Assembly (NCBI RefSeq): GCF_029168945.1
Contig: NC_083602.1
Span: 88,298,027-88,362,026, forward strand
Reading direction: 5' to 3'
Source of the DNA: Cannabis sativa
Taxonomy: Eukaryota > Streptophyta > Magnoliopsida > Rosales > Cannabaceae
DNA length: 64,000 nucleotides
Part shown: one piece after another, positions 1 to 10,573 of the stretch
Layout of the letters: each line of letters starts with the position of its first letter
How positions within the stretch are numbered: the first letter of the stretch is position 1
The notes under the pieces: model-generated
Seen by the model: the letters and a program-made list of their open reading frames with translations, nothing else
What the model was told of the DNA's origin: nothing
The model's database searches: none
Program-made: the position numbers and the translations under genes

Positions 1-60
1 AAGCTGTTGCGATACGTCATGATGTCAATCAATGCAATTTTTTTGGCTTCACAACATTCA

Positions 61-251
61 GCGTGAATTTGATTGCAAAGGTTTGGCTGATAATTAAGAA
101 TTCTTTCAATTTAGATTCATTTTTGGGGTTGATCCTTTCACATATCAAAGCATCATGTAAAAAAAATTATATTGTGAGCTTAATTTTTTGTCCCAGAACT
201 ATTAATATTGTTGTTGATACTCTTACTAAGTTTACTTTATTAACACTGTAA
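61..251 (+). pseudogene. Decayed LINE RNase H-like fragment
   Basis: The stretch translates, with at least one frameshift near 100-110, into a run resembling the RNase H-like (RVT_3) tail of plant LINE polyproteins. The end of the open frame reads FCPRTINIVVDTLTKFTLL, which fits the usual C-terminal pattern of an R-N-V-A-D-A-L-A-K type helix with substitutions. The beginning in another frame reads EFDCKGLAD, like the VESDCKGLVDA strand of that fold. No poly-A tail or target duplication is visible and the left end lies near the window edge. The match is by eye and the fragment is short, so the call is tentative. Confidence 0.4.
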
Positions 252-472
252 GCACAGTCTAGTGGGCTAAATATCTTCATTGTATTAGAAATATTATTTT
301 GGTTGATGCCATTTATCAATGTATCTCCTAATCATCGGGCTCATATTGACTTCTTTGTTCTTTAGTAGTGATTTTTAATTAAAATTAATTATAAATAAAA
401 AAATTATTAATTATGTTATAGTTTTCAAAATTTAATTTAAACCATTTAATTAGATTTATGGATATAAATTAT

Positions 473-700
473 GGGATATGATTTTGTCCCGTGATTGTAC
501 TTTCACGGAATGCATTCCGTGATATACGACAACCGTTAGATGAGGGACTTATTTGATCTGACGGTTGAGATTGACCTAGGGGTAATTAGGGTTAAAAAGT
601 AGAAACGTACTCTGACACTCATTTAATGTACCCCGAGACCCAACTAATGTACCACGGAATACATTCCGTGAAAGTACATCACGGGACAAAATCGTATCCC
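473..700. mobile_element. Palindromic MITE with 10-bp target duplication
   Basis: A 228-bp element whose ends are inverted repeats of about 48 bp: GGGATATGATTTTGTCCCGT at the left and its near-perfect complement ending at 700. Each arm carries the self-complementary CACGGAATGCATTCCGTG type motif (one copy reads ATACATTCC). It is flanked by the identical 10-bp direct repeat TATAAATTAT at 463-472 and 701-710. A 9-11 bp duplication is typical of Mutator-like elements. There is no coding capacity. The larger element at 6711-8034 shares the same terminal motifs. Confidence 0.87.
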
Positions 701-710
701 TATAAATTAT

Positions 711-2087
711 TATTCCTAGATAAAAAAATACTCCCTATTGTCTAAGTCAAAATAAAAATATAAATATAAAAATATATAATTATACAATATATAAATACAT
801 CAAATAATGCAGGCAAGCTATTAAATGCAAAAGATGGATATATTAAATCGAAATTAAATGGTCGGAATGCAAGCCCTGACAGTTGTAAAGTACTATACTT
901 CTATGGTATATATATAGTATAAAGTTCAATTGTCATTTTTATTATTATTATTATTATTATTTTGAACAAAAAATTGAATGCTTTTATTAAAATATATGTA
1001 ATTATATTGTGATATAGGATTATGAACTAATTAAGTTCATTTACTTATAATTAGCGTTAATTAAGCTAAACTTGTCTGTTAATTACGTTATGTAACACAA
1101 CATTTGGTGGGTATATAATTCTTACTAATGTGATTATTAATTAGTTTGGTGTATTCTATATACAACAACTCTTATAGTAATAATATTAATATATATTAAG
1201 ATATGAATAATAATAATATTTTATATACGTATATATATAATATTTATATATCTATTATTTATCTACCACCCTTCACTAACTTAAATGTTGGTAACTATAT
1301 TGGGTAACCTACTAACTGTGAACTATAAAATACATCCACTACTCCCCAAATAACGAAAATTATAAACTTTAAAAAATAATTAAGAAAGGGAGCATTGCTA
1401 TTATTAACAATAATAATAATATTATTATGAGAAGGTACTGTTTTACACGTGCTTAATTAATTATCATACTTTATATAATGATGTATATAATTTAAATTAA
1501 ATATAAAAAGTTTCTAATTTGAATTGTACTAATAAATTGTGATTTTAGCTACATTTCTTTAGAGAGAAGTCAGTATTATTCAAGTAAAATTATATATGAG
1601 TATGATAAAGAATCGGAAACATAATATATATATTATATATTTATTTAAGGTATACACACTACTCTTCTTATTAAGAGATATTTTACCAAATGTTTCTCGA
1701 GCTAAATCTATGATCAATTTTAGTTTTAACACCATGTACATGCACTTAAGATATTTATTTTCTTTACCACACTTCGAAATTCTAACTGCTGATTAATTAT
1801 TTTTCATAATACTTATGAAGTTGAGTCTTGCTATGAGTTACTTAGATCCAGGTCGAAGACGGATTAGGCCCGTACTTAGGACCTATCCAGTTTATTATGA
1901 ACCTAAAAAATATTTTTTTCTTTTAAAAATATACATATTTTTCAAAAAATTTCATAAAATACTATACATTTAAAATAAATTATCTAATAATTTTTATTTT
2001 CTTAAAACCCACTCAATCTCAAGATTGCCCTTGCTTAGATGTGGCTGTGTAAATGGTGAGTGATATTTCATTGTAGTTATAAAATTA
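711..2087. other. AT-rich intergenic stretch
   Basis: Very AT-rich DNA with short TTA/TTAT and AT microsatellites (for example 938-962 and 1200-1260). No open frame looks coding. A short stretch around 1845-1900 (GGCCCGTACTTAGGACC) looks like repeat debris. No gene is supported. Confidence 0.6.
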
Positions 2088-2237
2088 AAGCATTTCTATT
2101 AGGCGCGTGCTTAGGTGGTGGTGCATAACACCACTTATAAGTGGCGCTTTACGATTAGTTAGCGATACTCTATAAAAGTTATTATGTTAATTCACTTTGG
2201 AAAGTATTAAGTACCCACTAGTATCTTTTAGCATTTC
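2088..2237. mobile_element. Small MITE, family A (AGCATTTCTATTAGGC type)
   Basis: Starts AGCATTTCTATTAGGCGCGT and ends TATCTTTTAGCATTTCTCT, which are imperfect inverted repeats of each other. The inside carries GATTAGTTAGCGATACTCTA and TTATTATGTTAATT, the core found in other copies at 2811, 11779, 34972, 36304 and 36585. The flanks AAAATTAA and AAATTAAAT may be a decayed target duplication. Confidence 0.5.
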
Positions 2238-2290
2238 TCTAAATTAAATTATATAGGATACGATACTTAATTCTACCAATAACTATATTA

Positions 2291-2460
2291 GAGCATCTCC
2301 AGTAGTTAAATTTTGAAAAAATACTTGTTGAGGTGGGCAATTTAGTTGAAATATGAGGGTGCTATAATATTGGAGAGAAATAGATGTCCTTATAGTATGT
2401 TTTCAGAAGTAAAAGTGTCAAGAAATAATGTGGAAGAGAAATAAAATAAATATTTTTTGA
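2291..2460. mobile_element. GAGCATCTCCAGTAG-type MITE remnant
   Basis: Begins with AGAGCATCTCCAGTAGTTAA, a very common end of hAT/PIF-type plant MITEs, and continues with a body (TGTTGAGGTGGGCAATTTAG) that matches the copy at 36726 (TGCTGAAGTGGACATATGAT). The right end is not clear. Confidence 0.42.
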
Positions 2461-2489
2461 TAATTTGTAAGATTTTATACATTTTAAAA

Positions 2490-2640
2490 ATTAACATTGT
2501 TATTAATCATCAGTGGTATCCATCTTTTTTTTTATAGGTGACACTTCATAATTAGTTAGCATTATTCTTTAAAAATTATTTTTTAAAATTATATTTAATC
2601 AGATACTTAATAATATTATAAGAGAAAGATATTAGGCATT
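2490..2640. mobile_element. Degraded family A MITE
   Basis: AACATTGTTATTAATCATCA followed by TAATTAGTTAGCATTATTCT and a TTTAATCAGATACTTAATA segment reproduce, with many changes, the order of motifs seen in the intact family A copy at 11779-11962. Ends are not sharp. Confidence 0.35.
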
Positions 2641-2810
2641 AATAATATTTTTTAACTTTAAATGCTACCATAAGATATCATCTTACATCATAGATGATGC
2701 AAGCACACTTACCTTTCACCATTTCTCTATTAAATTTACACCAAATTTGTGATAATTTTCCACGTAGGGGCAAGCCAAAGGTATAAAATTATTTATTTTT
2801 CTTTCTTTTA

Positions 2811-2967
2811 ACATTGTCATTGAGTATTAGTGGTGCTCCATAACTTTCATAAGTGTCACCCTACGATTGGTTCGTTAGCGATATCCCTTAAAAGTAATTT
2901 TCTTAAGTTATATACAAGATTTGTTACTTAATTACACCAATAGCAACATCAGATGTGTCTTATTCTC
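2811..2967. mobile_element. Family A MITE copy upstream of the KCS gene
   Basis: Reads AACATTGTCATTGAGTATTA, then GGTTCGTTAGCGATATCCCT, then TTACACCAATAGCAACATCA, all diagnostic of family A. The right terminus is eroded. It ends about 280 bp before the KCS start codon, close enough to lie in the promoter. Confidence 0.45.
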
Positions 2968-2995
2968 TTTTTTTATTTTATTTTTAGTTTGACAA

Positions 2996-3016
2996 TCACG
3001 TGCTAAGTACGTGATG
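2996..3016. promoter_or_regulatory. Palindromic G-box/ACGT pair upstream of KCS
   Basis: A 7-bp inverted repeat ATCACGT...ACGTGAT spaced by 7 bp contains a perfect CACGTG G-box at 2997-3002 and a second ACGT core. G-box/ABRE-type ACGT elements bind bZIP and bHLH factors. The position, about 250 bp before the ATG, is plausible for a regulatory site. Function is inferred from motif and place only. Confidence 0.35.
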
Positions 3017-3146
3017 AAAATATAGCAATTAAGAATGACACAAAGAAAGTTGCAAAGAAATCAGTTGGGAGTTGAAAGGTCATCTCTCTCTTAAGCGTTT
3101 TCACATGTAGTCTATAGTGTTTCTTCCAATGCCCAAAAAAACTTCC

Positions 3147-3154
3147 CTATAAGT
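3147..3154 (+). promoter_or_regulatory. Putative TATA box and pyrimidine-rich leader of KCS
   Basis: CTATAAGT lies about 100 bp before the chosen start codon and is followed by a strongly CT-rich leader (3155-3230, including CTCTCTCTCTTTCTCTCAC), the usual look of a plant core promoter and 5' UTR. Confidence 0.4.
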
Positions 3155-3247
3155 CTCTCCATTCCAACTCATCATATCCTTCACTTCCCCCAACCCCCAC
3201 TCATTTTCTCTCTCTCTTTCTCTCACTATCAATTGTCGTTTTACCAA

Positions 3248-4696
3248 ATGGAGATTGTCGTTTTACTCTATTCCCTTCCACTTCTCTACTTCATCTTCAT
3301 CATCTGGAAACGTTACCAAACCAGAAGAGACCAACATTGCTACATTCTCGATTACCAGTGCTACAAACCAACCGACGATCGAAAGCTCAACACCGAGTTT
3401 TGTGGCGAACTCATTAGGCGGACCAAGAATCTAGGCCTCATCGAGTACAAGTTTCTCCTCAAGGCTATTGTCAGTGCTGGAATCGGTGAACAGACTTACG
3501 CTCCGAGAATCATCTTCGACGGTCGTGAAGATTCTCCTACTATTGCTGATGGAATCTCTGAGATGGAGGAGTTTTTCTTTGACAGCGTTGGAAGACTTCT
3601 CAGACGTAACGGAATATCTCCGTCTCAGATCGATGTTCTCGTTGTTAACGTTTCGATGCTTTCGACTGTTCCTTCTTTGTCTTCTCGGATTATAAATCAT
3701 TACAAGATGAGAGAGGATATTAAGGTTTATAATCTTACTGGAATGGGTTGCAGTGCGAGCTTGATCTCGGTTGATATAGTGAGAAACGTTTTCAAATCGT
3801 GTCAGAATAAACTCGCTGTAGTTGTAACCTCCGAATCGCTTAGTCCGAATTGGTATTCCGGTAACGATAGATCTATGATTCTTTCGAATTGTTTGTTCAG
3901 GTCCGGTGGTTGTGCGATTCTCCTCACTAATAAGAGATCGTTACAGCATAAATCGATGTTCAGACTCAAATGCTTGGTCCGTACACATCACGGAGCGAGA
4001 GACGAATCGTACGGATGTTGTTTACAGACTGAGGATGATCAAGGACGGCTCGGCTTCCACTTAGCCAAGAATCTCCCCAAAGCCGCAACTCGAGCCTTTG
4101 TGGATAACCTCAGAATCATCGCCCCTAAAATCTTACCCATTAGAGAACTTCTCCGATTCATGGCTGTTTGGATATACTGGAAAACGACAACATCGCCTAA
4201 ATCATCAAAAAAGGGAAGTAATCGCAGTGTTTCCCCAAATTCGGCGGTGACATCGTCTTCTCAGGCGCAGGTGAAGCCACCAGTGATTGATTTCAGAACC
4301 GGCGTTGATCATTTTTGTATCCACACAGGTGGTAAAGCGGTGATTGATGGAATAGGAGTAAACTTAGATCTGAGTCCGTACGACCTTGAACCGGCGAGAA
4401 TGACTCTTCACCGGTTCGGAAACACATCGGCGAGTAGTCTGTGGTACGTTCTAGGGTACATGGAAGCGAAGAAGAGGTTGAAGAAAGGGGACCGAGTATT
4501 CATGATTAGCTTTGGTGCGGGCTTTAAATGCAACAGCTGTTTATGGGAGGTAGTGAGGGACTTGAATGGAGGTGAAGAAAATGTGTGGAACGATGACATT
4601 GATGAGTACCCACCAGAGTCTTTAACAAACCCATTCATGGAAAAGTTTGGTTGGATTCAAGATGAAGATCCAAGCACCTTCAAGATGCCCTTGTGA
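3248..4696 (+). CDS. 3-ketoacyl-CoA synthase, KCS3/KCS12-like
   Basis: Single-exon gene, 482 codons. Members of this family (FAE1/CUT1) condense malonyl-CoA with long-chain acyl-CoA, the first step of very-long-chain fatty acid elongation at the ER for waxes and sphingolipids. Residues 3-19 form one hydrophobic N-terminal helix followed by WKR; many KCS have two such helices. The FAE1/CUT1 domain follows, with the catalytic Cys at about 168 in GMGCSAS, His359 in HTGGKA, His388 and Asn392 in LHRFGNTSASS; the 33-residue His-to-Asn spacing is the family norm. A serine/lysine-rich loop at about 313-343 lengthens the middle. The overall sequence best fits the KCS3/KCS12 clade; KCS3 is reported as a regulator of the wax elongase KCS6. 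I chose the ATG at 3248; the frame extends upstream only through TTG at 3233. The 3' region has AATAAA-like signals near 5090-5170. Confidence 0.93.
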   Translation: MEIVVLLYSLPLLYFIFIIWKRYQTRRDQHCYILDYQCYKPTDDRKLNTEFCGELIRRTKNLGLIEYKFLLKAIVSAGIGEQTYAPRIIFDGREDSPTIADGISEMEEFFFDSVGRLLRRNGISPSQIDVLVVNVSMLSTVPSLSSRIINHYKMREDIKVYNLTGMGCSASLISVDIVRNVFKSCQNKLAVVVTSESLSPNWYSGNDRSMILSNCLFRSGGCAILLTNKRSLQHKSMFRLKCLVRTHHGARDESYGCCLQTEDDQGRLGFHLAKNLPKAATRAFVDNLRIIAPKILPIRELLRFMAVWIYWKTTTSPKSSKKGSNRSVSPNSAVTSSSQAQVKPPVIDFRTGVDHFCIHTGGKAVIDGIGVNLDLSPYDLEPARMTLHRFGNTSASSLWYVLGYMEAKKRLKKGDRVFMISFGAGFKCNSCLWEVVRDLNGGEENVWNDDIDEYPPESLTNPFMEKFGWIQDEDPSTFKMPL

Positions 4697-5862
4697 GATA
4701 AAAAAGAAAAAAAAAATAATACAGGTGATATATTTCATGATAATGATGATGATGATGATGGTGAAGAAAGATACATATTTAGTGTCATTATAATTATTAC
4801 TTATTATTATTGTTAATCTCAATGGTTCATGATCAGTATTATTATTTTTCACCAATCTAGTTAGGGTTTACAAAATTCGTTTAAGAAAAAAAAAGGAAAA
4901 AGAGAAAGAGAAAGAAGTGTCTAGTTTTTTGTTTTTTACAGTGTTATTGTTATTATTATTATTTTTAATTGGAGAGGGAGGTGGGTTGGTTGGTTGGTGG
5001 GGTTGTGGCTGATCATATTTATTTTCATTTGTGTACACTATAAAGAAAAGAAAAAAGGTTATTATTGTTGAATCCCATTGTGGATTTCATAACCCAAATA
5101 AGGTGTTTTTGAAAGAGATAAATATATATATAGAGCTTTTTATATTCTCTTTTTTCTATTTTGTAATAAATTGAAAAAAGAAAATATATTGTATTGCTCT
5201 TGCTTTTATTTGATTATCAATTATTCAAGATGAAAACGGTTGTTTATGGCTCTTGTACGCGTTTTATTAAATGTCACAAATCCATGCATATTATTGGTTC
5301 AGTTTGTATATTAATATATATAGAGAGAGAGAATTCTAGGTTGGACATTATACATGTATTAATTCTAGGAAGATATAATATATATTGATTTGAAAGACAG
5401 AATATATGAAGTTGTTATAATATGGTTTTTAAGGAGAAATGCTAGGTTTTAATAAATTATTATTATTATTATTATATATAAAGTTGTTTATAGCTAGGGC
5501 TCTAAATGTTTGGTGCTGGAACATTAATAAGAGCCTACTCACTCAATGCTACCAGTTGTATGGTGCTTGGGCCCAACTCCAGGACAGGTATGCTTCTCTG
5601 TAGCTCTGATAAATTTTCTCTATTCCTCTCTCTATTATCATTAATTTATTTGTTTTAATGTTCTAACTCACTTTTTGCTATCAATATTTAAGTAGCTTTA
5701 CATATTTACATATATGAACTCTGGAAACGTACGTACAATACAGTATATAGATGAAAACCAGTTATTATTATTTATTTATTATTAGCATGATTATTAGGTA
5801 AAGTGGTATTCTTTTCTACTTAACGTACGGTCATCTATATTAATTATTACTTGATAATATTA
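4697..5862. other. KCS 3' region and AT-rich intergenic DNA
   Basis: The first 450 bp are probably the KCS 3' UTR and terminator region, with ATG/TTA microsatellites (4739-4760, 4940-4965) and poly-A-signal-like AATAAATTG near 5165. From 5440 on there is more microsatellite DNA and a stretch (5500-5590) with GC-richer sequence of unknown nature. No gene seen. Confidence 0.5.
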
Positions 5863-5960
5863 GGGTTTAGTATATGGCACCAGATATTAAATTAGACCAA
5901 TAGCGATATTGACACGTAGGAAGATGTTTGGCACTATTGGTGCCTTTTTAACATTTCTCG
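5863..5960. mobile_element. Short family A MITE with 8-bp target duplication
   Basis: A 98-bp deletion derivative of family A. The left end (GGGTTTAGTATATGGCACC) and right end (GGTGCCTTTTTAACATTTCTCG) are inverted, sharing GGCACC. The core GACCAATAGCGATATTGACA is the family A right half. Flanked by TAATATTA at 5855-5862 and 5961-5968. Confidence 0.65.
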
Positions 5961-5968
5961 TAATATTA

Positions 5969-6710
5969 ATTTTTAATAGTAGGATTATATTTTGTGTTGC
6001 TATTTAGTATCATCACTATTGATTTTCTTATTACCTTTTAGCATTTTTCTATTTTGTGTGGTGGTGCCGAGACAAGTGTATTGTGACAATTCTCATTTAT
6101 GGAAATCCAAATCTATTTATCTGGTTTAGGTTATAAGAAATGTTAAGTGTTAAAAGATATATACTAATAATAATGATGTTGAATATTATTATTATTATTA
6201 ATATAATTAAATATTAAATGTGACATAATTTAATTTTATTAGTATAAAATATTATTAATCATTTATAAACATAGAGTGGTAATAAGGATAGTGAGCAGTT
6301 AGGAATGGTCATTTGTGTCAATAATGGTTTTAGAATTTAAATAGGTAGAGGCTAGAGTACTTGATGTAATTAAGATGGACCTTACTTTCTCTATTAAGTT
6401 GCCAGATTTAATTGACTTTATGAATCAACTAGAATAGATTAGCTCTGTACTCTTTCGTCACTTTCTATTTATTAGCTACATCTGTCACGTATTATCTATA
6501 TTTTTCAAATAAATCTTTTTCTTTTTATTTACTTATTTATTTTTGGGAATATTGTCTCTAAATGGATAATAGGGACTTGAACAATTGGACAAATGAAAAT
6601 GTTTAGATTTTGCCAATTGCATTTTCAGACATATCAACTTATATAAAAAGCAAATTGAGTTTTTGATCAAGATCAAGAAAAGGTTTTAATTACGAAAATA
6701 TATATATATA
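5969..6710. other. Intergenic, no gene
   Basis: AT-rich DNA with short TTA repeats (6185-6200). Nothing coding or clearly repetitive was recognised. Confidence 0.5.
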
Positions 6711-8034
6711 GGCAACCGATTTTGTGCCCATCTTGTAAAATTACGGATTGTATTCCGTTGTACTGTATGGTGGGTCTTACGTACTTTATTATTTTTTAAT
6801 ATTTTTTGTAACCGGTTGTTCTAAGTTTATAAGACCGACTAATAAATAAATTTCTTTTTGATTTATTTTATTATATTTTTGTAATAGTAATTTATTTATT
6901 TAAGGTACAATTCTTTGTTCAAGTTGACAGGAGCAAGGACAGAAGTACAACAGTTGATGGTCCTTTTTTGTCAGTTCAAAGGGTAAAATTGTCTTCTCAA
7001 ACGTGGTTTTTGGCGGACTTTGTGAAATAATTTCATAGTACAAAATTTGGCATATGTAGAACGTAGTTTAGTGTATTCTAGTGTATCAGATAGATGTTTT
7101 AGTACATTAAAAAATTTATTGACCTATCAAAAATGCTTAGGACATGCAAATGTAAAAATTTTTGCTGTATTTATTTTAAGTTGTATTCTTATGATATAAA
7201 AATCTATTTTTGGATATTTAATATTATTTTTTCTTTGTTAATTTATTTATGTTACTTATTAATTTATTTTTCATCAATATATTAGTACTTGTTATTAAAA
7301 TTAATCCAACGTTCTCTGAAGTCACCCTAATATTTTAAATTAGTAATAAGTAAAGTTGTATAGAAACTAAAGTATAACTATATATAACATAAAATTAAAA
7401 TATAGAATTTAAAATTAAGTAAAATCAATAGGTATTAAAAATATTTGAGATGGATACTTTATTTACAATACTTTAATTAATCATTATGAAAATACATAAT
7501 TAAAAAAGTATAGTTTGAACTATTATTTATTTTTTTACATAACAAATAATTTTATGCTATAAGGTTTTCTTTTATTATAGCACTAATATTTTTTTTATTA
7601 TTAACTTTAGTATTTTAACATTTATAAAAAAAAATATATATTGAAGAATTTAATGAATAAGTGTTGAAATTAAGATTTATAGTATTTTTTTAAAAAAATA
7701 TACAATATAATCAATATAATTTGAAAAGTTATTAAAAAGTACAATGTATTATCAGACATCAATCATGTCATGTCATGTCACTTTTCATTTTTTTTTTAAA
7801 AAAAAAAACAAACAATTAATATTTAAAAATAGTATCTGTCAGTACATCAATCAATATCAACTTTTTAAAAATAATAATTATTAAATACAATATCAACCGG
7901 TTACCAATTTATAAAGCCTAACTACCCCTACTTTAACCCCAGCCTTCAGATCATGCAACAACACAATCCTATGGCTACTATACAATCACGGATTGTATTC
8001 CCTTATTTACTATCACGGGACAAAATCGGGTCCC
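6711..8034. mobile_element. 1.3-kb non-autonomous element related to MITE 473-700
   Basis: The left end reads GGCAACCGATTTTGTGCCC with GGATTGTATTCCGT further in; the right end reads GGATTGTATTCCC ... CACGGGACAAAATCGGGTCCC, giving roughly 55-bp imperfect terminal inverted repeats with the same CACGGA...TCCGTG and GGGACAAAATC motifs as the small MITE at 473-700. The flanks are TATATATATA on both sides (6701-6710 and 8035-8044), consistent with a 10-bp duplication but inside an AT microsatellite. The 1.2-kb inside is AT-rich and shows no transposase. ACCGGTT occurs near both internal ends (about 6810 and 7893). Confidence 0.65.
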
Positions 8035-8044
8035 TATATATATA

Positions 8045-8763
8045 TATATATAATATATTGTCAATAATATTTTAGTCAAAGTACCAATTTATTGCAATTA
8101 AAGGCCACTTTTAGTCAAAACACAAAATCATCTTCATTTGTCACTAAACTAATCTCACAACTTGTTATGCAAATTTATTGTCACTAAACTAATCTCACAA
8201 CTATTTATTTTTATTACAAAAATTAAAAATACATCCTAATTAATTTGTGTATGGTATGACTAATATACTTTTTAATAAGAATTGTTTTTAGTCATATGCA
8301 CCTTTTTTTTTTTTTTATATTGATACCGATCGATATAATGATCACAACTCTATGGCCACTCTCATCAGATGCATCAAAATCCCTTTTTCTCTATAATATA
8401 TTAGAGAGGTATGCTAGTATTATATGTATCAAAGACATATGTAAAATAAAGATCCTACAAAAAGTTATTATTATTATTTTTTTATTTTTTATTACATTTC
8501 TTTTGTACTTTAATTAATAATATTCTATTTAAAAATATAATATTTAAATGATATGTAATAAGAAATTGTAAAAAAAGTTTATGTATGGTATACGTACTGT
8601 AAATATTTAATATGTAAAATAGAAAAAGTATAATTTTGATGATAGAGAAGAAAAGTTAACAGAAGTGGTGGTGTAAATATATATATATTATATATGGGAC
8701 TATGTATGTTTATCACCATATATGATATGGTAATAAACATATATATATAGGGCCATATGGTAC
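8045..8763. other. AT-rich stretch with a 40-bp period duplication
   Basis: TGTCACTAAACTAATCTCAC occurs twice, at 8139 and 8179, as a two-unit tandem repeat with a 40-bp period. The rest is AT-rich with AT microsatellites around 8675-8755. No gene is supported. Confidence 0.5.
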
Positions 8764-8779
8764 AAACCTATTATTCATG

Positions 8780-8959
8780 GCTTGTGTATCTCACGTTAAA
8801 AGAGATGCAAACCAAGCTGCTCATGGCTTGGCTAAACAAGCATTGGTGTTGGATAATGATTGTATGTGGTTCGAGGAAATCCCCTCTGCCATTTTCTCTG
8901 TTGTTGTAAATGACTCCTTCTAATTTATAATAACAATCTTTTTCTCAAAAAATAAAAAA
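8780..8959 (+). mobile_element. 5'-truncated LINE, RNase H tail with poly-A
   Basis: A 48-codon open frame (8780-8923, TAA stop) is the last part of a plant LINE RNase H-like domain: it opens [18 protein letters not shown], the conserved R-x-x-N-x-x-A-H-x-L-A-K helix. It is followed by a short 3' UTR and an A-rich tail (8947-8960). The insert is bounded by a 16-bp target duplication AAACCTATTATTCATG at 8764-8779 and 8960-8975, the mark of target-primed reverse transcription. Only about 180 bp was copied, so this is a dead-on-arrival insertion. Confidence 0.85.
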
Positions 8960-8975
8960 AAACCTATTATTCATG

Positions 8976-10546
8976 AGGTGACTACGTTGCATGTAGATTT
9001 ATATATGAACTGGATCACTATGAATTTTGTAATTAACTGAACAATTCGTTGAAACCCTTTTTTGATTATGATTACAATATATATATAAATATATCCGAAG
9101 AGACGTACACAAATAAGATTTATCTCACTCAATGGAACTGTCTCTCTCATTGAATTAATATTTATAATTTGACGACCCATCCATTAAAATGTGATAAAGA
9201 TTGTATGTTTATCAAAAAATCAGGATATATATTGAAAAGTTCTAGAGAGCACGCCTTACACTACTGTTATATTTTATATTACAAACTATATTGGTACAAA
9301 TTAATATGGAGTTTCATTTATTAGAATCAAAATTAATTTTAAACCCTATGTATATATGTCCTATATATATATATACGAAAACATGGCTTAATTCTTGTGT
9401 TTACTTGTCACTAAAGTATTAGAGATTCTCTTTTTTTCGCTGGTAATAATAATTAAATAAACACCAGAAGTTTCTTAAGATTCATATCAATACCATTTTT
9501 CATTCTCCAATACCTAATTACTTATAAAGTTAATTACTTTTCATATTATTATTTACTCATAACCTAATACCTAATTAATTAGTACAATACCAAATTCTGT
9601 TAGAGCCCAAAACTAATTCTATTTCTCCTACAGTTTCCTTTTGCTTGGCTCTTTCTCTAAGGGGGTTGTTGTGTAATAAGTGCATAATATCATCAATTGA
9701 TGAATTAATTTCAAGATTTAGGATCGGATACTCAGCTTCAAATGTTCAATGAATTGGCTGCTTGCTTGCCTAGATAATTATTATGATCAATTTTTAAAAG
9801 AGGAAATTATACTCTATAACTCCTTTATTGTACCTGTTTTAATTTTTACCTTCCTTTTAATATTCTTTGATTTATACCCACTTTTTTAAATTTTGTTCCC
9901 GTTATAGCCATAGGTTAGTAAAAAGAAATAAAATTCAATTACATCTCTAAATAACCTCTGTCACCTCCTTCCTTTTTCAAACAATCAGCGATTCTGGCCC
10001 AGTCTTCCATCTTTTGTGGACGCACATTTTCACGTTCATCCCTCAGTTGGCGGCTCAACCCAATCCTCCATGTATGGTCGATAAGGCGCCCGAAGAAGAG
10101 ATTCGCCATATTAGTTATAAAAGTAAAGCAAGGTACTTATTTGAAGGATGTGGTAATAGATAAGCATAAATGTAATGTGATGATGATTGGAATGACGAAG
10201 ATAAGAAAATTCATTCTGATAGTAGGAATTATATTTTTCTTAATGCTTGAATTTGCTTGCTTTATTTCTTATTATAGTTATGATTATAGCAATTGTGGTT
10301 GTAATCGGTGGTAGAGTAATTGGAGGAACGCTGGCAATGGTAGACTCGTGGTGGAGCTTGCGTGAGTTTAATTTTTATGGAGGAGTCGGAGTCGCCTGCA
10401 ATTCCATTAATCAAAGTCGTGGAGTATATTAGTACAATTCAATTATAAAAAAAGGGTATATTTTAATTAAATTTATTTTACAGCTATTTTTGGTGAATGT
10501 AAAATAAAAAGTGGTAATTATCAACATATCCCTTTTTAAAATAGTA
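8976..10546. other. Intergenic; unassigned repeat-like DNA at 9800-10540
   Basis: 8976-9790 is AT-rich with nothing recognisable. 9800-10540 is slightly GC-richer and has oppositely oriented flanks that both look like low-complexity element ends (GAGGAAATTATACTC on the left, GGTAATTATCAACATATCCC on the right), so it may be an old DNA element, but no convincing terminal repeat or target duplication could be fixed. The small frame at 10247-10432 shows no family features. Confidence 0.35.
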
Positions 10547-10573
10547 TTGCTATTGGACATTAGAGGTGTCTAG

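Noticed and set aside
3233..3247. TTG-extended start for the KCS gene
   Set aside because: Plant nuclear genes use ATG; the ATG at 3248 gives the expected KCS N-terminus with a membrane helix.
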